A stretch of DNA of 64,000 nucleotides from JBKQHQ01 sp052148715 (lineage in GTDB: Bacteria; Pseudomonadota; Alphaproteobacteria; Rhizobiales; Xanthobacteraceae). This document shows positions 60,210 through 64,000 of the stretch, piece after piece (within the stretch, counting starts at the first letter, position 1; the number at the start of each line of letters is the position of its first letter). The notes under the pieces are model-generated. The model searched no databases, was not told where the DNA came from, and was given only the letters and a program-made list of their open reading frames with translations. Made by a program: the position numbers and the translations under genes. The stretch is taken from NCBI GenBank assembly GCA_052148715.1, contig JBKQHQ010000230.1:62001-126000 (forward strand). Direction: 5' to 3'.

Positions 60210-62678
60210 TCACGCCGCGGTCAGGGCCTTGGCCCGCGGCAGCTCCGCGGTCTTGATCCGGCGCTCGCGCAAGAGCTCGGTCGTGTGCGCGGCACTGACT
60301 GGCCGGCTGAAGTAGAAGCCCTGGGCCTGCTCGCAGCCCGCCGAAGCCAGAAAACTCGCCTGCGCCTCGGTCTCCACCCCCTCGGCAATGAACTCGATGC
60401 CGAGCTCGCGCGCCAGTTGGATCGCGGTGCGAACCACGACGGCGCTGCGCCGTTCCGTCGTGACGCCGAAAACCAGCTCCTGCGCGATCTTGAGACGATT
60501 CACCGGATAGGCGGTCAGGTAGTTGAGCGAGGAATAGCCGATACCGAAGTCGTCGAGCGCGATGCGAAGCCCTGACCGACGCAGCCGCTCCAGGGTGTCG
60601 CCGTACTGCGCGCTCACCTCCATCAGCACACTCTCGGTCAACTCGACCTCCATGTGGCCGGGCATCACCTGCCAGCGGCTCAAGCTCTTGGCGATGTCGC
60701 GCTCAAGGCTGGCCGCGGCCTTGAACTGAACGGCGGAAAAGTTCACGGCAAGGATTTTCGGCGCGATGCCCGCGTCCTGCCAGGCACGGTATTGTCGGCA
60801 GGCTTCGTCAAAGGCCCACCGGCCGAGCGGCAAAATGCTGCCGCTGCGTTCCGCGATCGGAATGAACAGCGCGGGAGACACCGGCCCGCGCGTCGGATGG
60901 AACCAGCGAAGCAGCGCCTCCAGTCCGAGAATGCGGCCGGTCGCGAGCTCGACTTGCGGCTGATAGTAGAGCTCGAGCTCGCCTCGCTCGATTGCGCCGC
61001 GGAGCTCATCGGCGATCGTCACGCGCTCGTTCACCTGCTGACCAAGCTCGTGGCTGTGCATGCGGCAGCAGTTACGACCGTCCTCCTTGGCGCGGTAGAG
61101 CGCGAGGTCAGCCTGCACCATGACGGCGTCCGCGTTGGCGAGATCAGGCGCGTAGCGCGCGATGCCGATGCTGGCAGTCATGTGCACCACGGCGCCGTTA
61201 ATCTCGTAGGGTGCGGCGACCGCGGTGCCGATCTTCCCGGCGAGCGTATCGGCCGGTGCCGCGTCGTCGACATCGCACTCGAGCACCGCGAACTCGTCGC
61301 CCCCGAAGCGCGCCACGAGATTGGTCGGCGGCACGGCCGCCCGCACTCGCTCGGCGACTTGCCGCAGCAACTCGTCGCCGAAGGCATGCCCGAGCGTGTC
61401 GTTGACGTCCTTGAAATGGTCGAGGTCGAAATAGAGGACGGCGAAACCTTTGCCGCCGAGGCGCGCTTGCGCAAAGACGGCGCTGAGACGATCGAAGAAG
61501 ACCCGCCGGTTGGCGAGCCCCGTCAATACATCCGTTTGCGCCAGCTCGAAAACGCGGCGGTTGGCCAGCTCGAGCCGGCGCGAGTGACGGCTCGTGAAGC
61601 CGATATAGGCGACAATGATTGCGGTCACGACGATACCCGCCACGACCACGGTCAGAGCACGGCCGTAGCTGACGGCGAGGCGGCCGCCGCCGACGGGCGT
61701 CGCCGACAGCGTCCAGCTGGCGTCGCCGACTTTGAGCGTGCCCGTCCAGCGGGGATCGGCCGACGACGCCGTGGGCCGCCGCTTGGCGAGCGATACCGCG
61801 GAGAGGCCGGGCTCGGAGCCGCGGATGGAAAGCGTATCGAGACCCGAAGCGGCGGAGTAGATGTCGACGTTGATTCGGGACGACGCGATCGGCGCGACGA
61901 CGGCCTCCAGCAGCTGCGGCAGCTCGAACAGACCGATAATGAAGCCCGCAATATTGCGGCGCCGGTCCGCGACCGAGTCGCGCGACGTGCCTTTGACGTA
62001 GACGGGCACGGCGACGAAGATCCCATTCAGGTCGTTCCTGAGAAACAACGAGACCGCGGGCAGCGCCGCGATGACGTCGTGATCGCGAGCGCGCTCCAGC
62101 GTGGTGCGCCGCGCCTCGTCAGACGCGAGGTCAAAGCCGTAGAACTTCGAGGTCTTCGGCACTGTCGAGTAGAGTATCGGGTAGTATTCGTTGGCCTCGG
62201 CCGCGGGCACCAGAGCGCCGTCCGCCGCGCGCGATTGGAAGTGGTAGCCGACGACGCCGTCCTCGAGAGCCGCGTTTTCGTATTCCGCGCGGTCCTTGCG
62301 GCGAACCCTCGGCGCCCAGTTGACGCGCAGGATACCAGGGTGTTCCTCGAACAGGCGCCTGCTGAAAACCTCGAACTCGCTGCGGGTAATCTCGTCGTTG
62401 GCGGACTCAAAGAACGTGCGCAACGCCTTTAGCCGGCCGAGATACTCGTCGACCCCGTTCTGCAGGGCCATGGCCTGACTCTTGGCCGCGGCCGCGAACT
62501 CGACTGTCGCGACCCAGCACTCCCACCGGCCGACGACGTAGGCCGCCACGAACGAGAATAGGAGCCCGGCGCTCGCCGCAAGCAGCATCGTGCGGGTAAA
62601 CTCGAGCCCCGTTAGTGCGCGAACGAACCGCTCGGCGGCACGCACTTTCCCGTTTCGCTCTCTCCCGCGGGCGCTCAC
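60210..62678 (-). CDS. Membrane-bound CHASE-GGDEF-EAL cyclic-di-GMP protein
   Basis: An 822-residue inner-membrane signalling protein. Membrane helices at about 30-50 and 341-362 enclose a periplasmic CHASE-type sensor (about 75-335, with FFESANDEITRSEFEVFSRR). A diguanylate cyclase domain follows with intact GGDEF at 459-463, then an EAL phosphodiesterase domain (EAL at 587-589, NFSA, ELTES, DDFGIG at 709-714, Lys730, AEGVE, AQGF). Both active sites look complete. The RxxD inhibitory site before GGDEF is missing (PPTN instead), and the Asp after Lys730 in the usual KID motif is Ala. The net output cannot be told. It is divergent from the last LivK-type gene. Confidence 0.93.
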   Translation of the reverse strand: MSARGRERNGKVRAAERFVRALTGLEFTRTMLLAASAGLLFSFVAAYVVGRWECWVATVEFAAAAKSQAMALQNGVDEYLGRLKALRTFFESANDEITRSEFEVFSRRLFEEHPGILRVNWAPRVRRKDRAEYENAALEDGVVGYHFQSRAADGALVPAAEANEYYPILYSTVPKTSKFYGFDLASDEARRTTLERARDHDVIAALPAVSLFLRNDLNGIFVAVPVYVKGTSRDSVADRRRNIAGFIIGLFELPQLLEAVVAPIASSRINVDIYSAASGLDTLSIRGSEPGLSAVSLAKRRPTASSADPRWTGTLKVGDASWTLSATPVGGGRLAVSYGRALTVVVAGIVVTAIIVAYIGFTSRHSRRLELANRRVFELAQTDVLTGLANRRVFFDRLSAVFAQARLGGKGFAVLYFDLDHFKDVNDTLGHAFGDELLRQVAERVRAAVPPTNLVARFGGDEFAVLECDVDDAAPADTLAGKIGTAVAAPYEINGAVVHMTASIGIARYAPDLANADAVMVQADLALYRAKEDGRNCCRMHSHELGQQVNERVTIADELRGAIERGELELYYQPQVELATGRILGLEALLRWFHPTRGPVSPALFIPIAERSGSILPLGRWAFDEACRQYRAWQDAGIAPKILAVNFSAVQFKAAASLERDIAKSLSRWQVMPGHMEVELTESVLMEVSAQYGDTLERLRRSGLRIALDDFGIGYSSLNYLTAYPVNRLKIAQELVFGVTTERRSAVVVRTAIQLARELGIEFIAEGVETEAQASFLASAGCEQAQGFYFSRPVSAAHTTELLRERRIKTAELPRAKALTAA

Positions 62679-62986
62679 TAAGTAAATCCCCTTCTGGTCG
62701 GAAAATCACACACGCCGAGCCGTAGCCGTTGCATCGAAGAAATAGACTAGACGTATTAATTCCTCGCTTTGCGTCGCATCGGCCAAGAAAGGCGCCCACC
62801 ATCCAACCCCGATACTTGTCGCTTTTCTTGGCGATTGGTGTGCGTTCCGTAAAGAGATTACGGAAAAACCAATGCGGGGCTCGCCGTTCCAGGCGGCACA
62901 AGCGTCATTCGTAATTAAGAACTGGCGCAACCGTCGCCGCAATTAAGGACATCTTCACTCCGAAAGGCATATTTTGCCGCGCGGGG
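62679..62986. promoter_or_regulatory. Divergent control region with palindrome
   Basis: A 308-bp gene-free region between the GGDEF-EAL gene and the rightward LivK-type gene, AT-richer than its surroundings. It holds the 21-bp inverted repeat at 62845-62865, described separately, and two copies of AATTAAG followed by AC or GAC near 62913 and 62941. I see no small gene or RNA. Confidence 0.5.
62845..62865. promoter_or_regulatory. Perfect 21-bp inverted repeat, likely operator
   Basis: TTCCGTAA and TTACGGAA are perfect 8-bp arms around AGAGA. Low GC in the arms and no following T-run argue for a protein-binding site and not a terminator. It may control the divergent pair on either side. The regulator is not identified. 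Confidence 0.55.
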
Positions 62987-64000
62987 ATGATTTCCGGGAT
63001 CTTGCAGCAACTGACCGTGAACAAATTCAGCATCGCCGTCGCCGCGGTCTTGACTTGCATGGCCGTCGTGACCTCGGTCATTTCCAGGGCTGCCGAACTC
63101 ACCGGCGCCGGTATCATCGTATTCGGACAGGCGGCGGCACTCCAAGGCCCGGCCTCCGCGCTCGGTCGCGGCATGCAGACCGGCATCAAGGCTGCCTTCA
63201 ATGAGATCAACGCCAAAGGGGGCGTGCGCGGCCGCAAGCTCGAGCTGATAAGCTTGGACGATGGCTACGAACCCGATCGTTCCGTCGCCCAGACCAAGAA
63301 ATTGATCGAAGAGCACAAGGTCTTTGCGTTGATCGGCGCCGTCGGGACGCCGACCGCGACCGCGACCGTTCCGATCGCGCGAGCCGGCAACGTGCCTTTC
63401 ATCGGGCCGTTCACGGGCGCCGAATTTCTACGCGACCCGGCTCTCGACAACGTCATCAATATCCGCGCGAGCTACGGCGCCGAGACCGAGGCGTGGGTGA
63501 AGCACCTCACCGAGGACCTGAACATCAAGGAGATCGGCATCTTCTATCAGGACGATTCCTTCGGTCGGGCGGGTCTCGCCGGCGTCAAGAAAGCATTGGA
63601 CAAACGCGGCATGGAGCTCGTTGCGGAAGGTACCTTCGAGCGCAACACGATAGCGGTGCAGCCGGCGCTGCTCGCACTCAGACGCGCGGAGCCCGAGGCG
63701 GTGGTCATGGTCGGGCCATACAAGCCGTGCGCCGAGTTCATCCGGCTCGCGCGAAAGAGCCGCTTCAACCCGATCTTCGTCAACATCTCCTTCGTCGGTG
63801 CCAGCGCGCTCGCAACAGAGCTCGGACCCGACGGCGCGGGCGTGATCGTTTCGCAGGTGGTGCCGTTTCCATGGGACACCTCCCTTAAAGTGGTCGCTCA
63901 TTACCGCGCGGCAATTAAGGCGCTCGATCCAACGGCGGCGCCGGATTTCGTTTCACTCGAGGGATATCTTGCCGGCCGTCTCGCGATCGCGGCGCTCGAC
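62987..64000 (+). CDS. LivK/Peripla_BP_6-type binding protein, 3' end outside window
   Basis: The frame runs off the right edge; 338 codons are visible. A signal peptide (FSIAVAAVLTCMAVVTSVIS) follows a short polar stretch. The mature part reads GAGIIVFGQAAALQGPASAL, with FNEINAKGGVRGRKLEL, LIGAVGTPTATATVPIA and IFYQDDSFGRAGLAGVKKA as family blocks. I take the ATG at 62987; a GTG at 63017 would give a shorter leader. Receptor for an ABC importer or for a sensor; its neighbour is a CHASE-domain cyclic-di-GMP protein across a shared promoter region. Ligand unknown. Confidence 0.88.
   Translation, partial: MISGILQQLTVNKFSIAVAAVLTCMAVVTSVISRAAELTGAGIIVFGQAAALQGPASALGRGMQTGIKAAFNEINAKGGVRGRKLELISLDDGYEPDRSVAQTKKLIEEHKVFALIGAVGTPTATATVPIARAGNVPFIGPFTGAEFLRDPALDNVINIRASYGAETEAWVKHLTEDLNIKEIGIFYQDDSFGRAGLAGVKKALDKRGMELVAEGTFERNTIAVQPALLALRRAEPEAVVMVGPYKPCAEFIRLARKSRFNPIFVNISFVGASALATELGPDGAGVIVSQVVPFPWDTSLKVVAHYRAAIKALDPTAAPDFVSLEGYLAGRLAIAALD

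Noticed and set aside
60654..62432. Rightward open frame of 592 codons opposite the GGDEF-EAL gene
   Set aside because: Antisense to intact GGDEF, EAL and CHASE sequence; charged low-complexity composition.
1..64000. CRISPR arrays, tRNA, rRNA, insertion sequences, phage or integrase genes
   Set aside because: I looked for regularly spaced repeats, cloverleaf-like sequence and transposase or recombinase motifs and found none. A tRNAscan or IS search would be decisive.

Overview
The window is 64 kb of GC-rich chromosomal DNA. It most resembles a soil or rhizosphere alphaproteobacterium of the Hyphomicrobiales (Bradyrhizobium/Rhodoplanes/Xanthobacteraceae type). The reasons are the codon bias, the very high density of solute-binding proteins (DctP, Bug/TctC, LivK and NMT1/THI5 types), many Tat-type leaders, orphan Bug proteins, and repeated small catabolic clusters each with its own GntR, TetR or LacI regulator. 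I see no rRNA, tRNA, CRISPR array, transposase, integrase or phage gene. The affiliation is inference from gene content, not from a marker gene.

Layout. 1-10.8 kb: the end of an MFS transporter, a TRAP transporter (DctP plus fused DctQM), a second DctP, a ModA-like binding protein, two TIM-barrel amidohydrolases, an FrsA-like esterase and a Bug protein, together an uptake-and-hydrolysis region for organic acids or lactones. 10.9-13 kb: a secreted caspase-like protein with a seven-repeat C-terminal half. 13.3-16.7 kb: a LivK-type binding protein divergent from a LeuC/LeuD-type dehydratase pair. 16.7-21.5 kb: a secreted seven-repeat tectonin-like protein, a carboxylesterase, another LivK-type protein and a fumarylacetoacetate-hydrolase-family enzyme. 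21.6-27.8 kb: an SH3 protein, a GntR regulator with a UbiD-family decarboxylase, an unrecognised 611-residue membrane protein and a nitroreductase. 28-34.3 kb: an operon with two paralogous NMT1-type binding proteins, an SDR, one ABC ATPase, one permease and a deaminase-like amidohydrolase. 34.4-36 kb: a cupin gene divergent from a TetR gene, followed by a truncated FAH-family gene. 36.3-41.1 kb: a second NMT1-type ABC system, a GntR regulator and a Rieske oxygenase. 41.2-51.1 kb: envelope and stress genes (HdeD, Spy-like, TIG-autotransporter, a secreted orphan), a TetR/glycosyltransferase pair, an orphan Bug protein and a second secreted caspase-like protein. 51.2-60 kb: a LacI regulator and a flavin monooxygenase divergent from livHMGFK and a three-domain RidA protein. 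60.2-64 kb: a CHASE/GGDEF/EAL protein and the start of a further LivK-type gene.

How the genes work together. The best-defined unit is 51.2-60 kb. The LacI regulator and the LLM-class monooxygenase are read to the left, and a complete branched-chain-type ABC importer plus the RidA protein are read to the right. Two CpG-centred palindromes of LacI-operator type lie in the shared promoter region. A flavin monooxygenase paired with a RidA protein recalls the Rut pyrimidine pathway, so I infer uptake and oxidative breakdown of a nitrogen-containing compound. The RidA protein is three full domains repeated at exactly 140 residues, which suggests a covalently joined version of the normal RidA homotrimer. 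This is my leading candidate for an undescribed system. Second are the two caspase-like proteins, one carrying a predicted seven-bladed propeller and the other a discoidin/NADase-type C-terminal domain.
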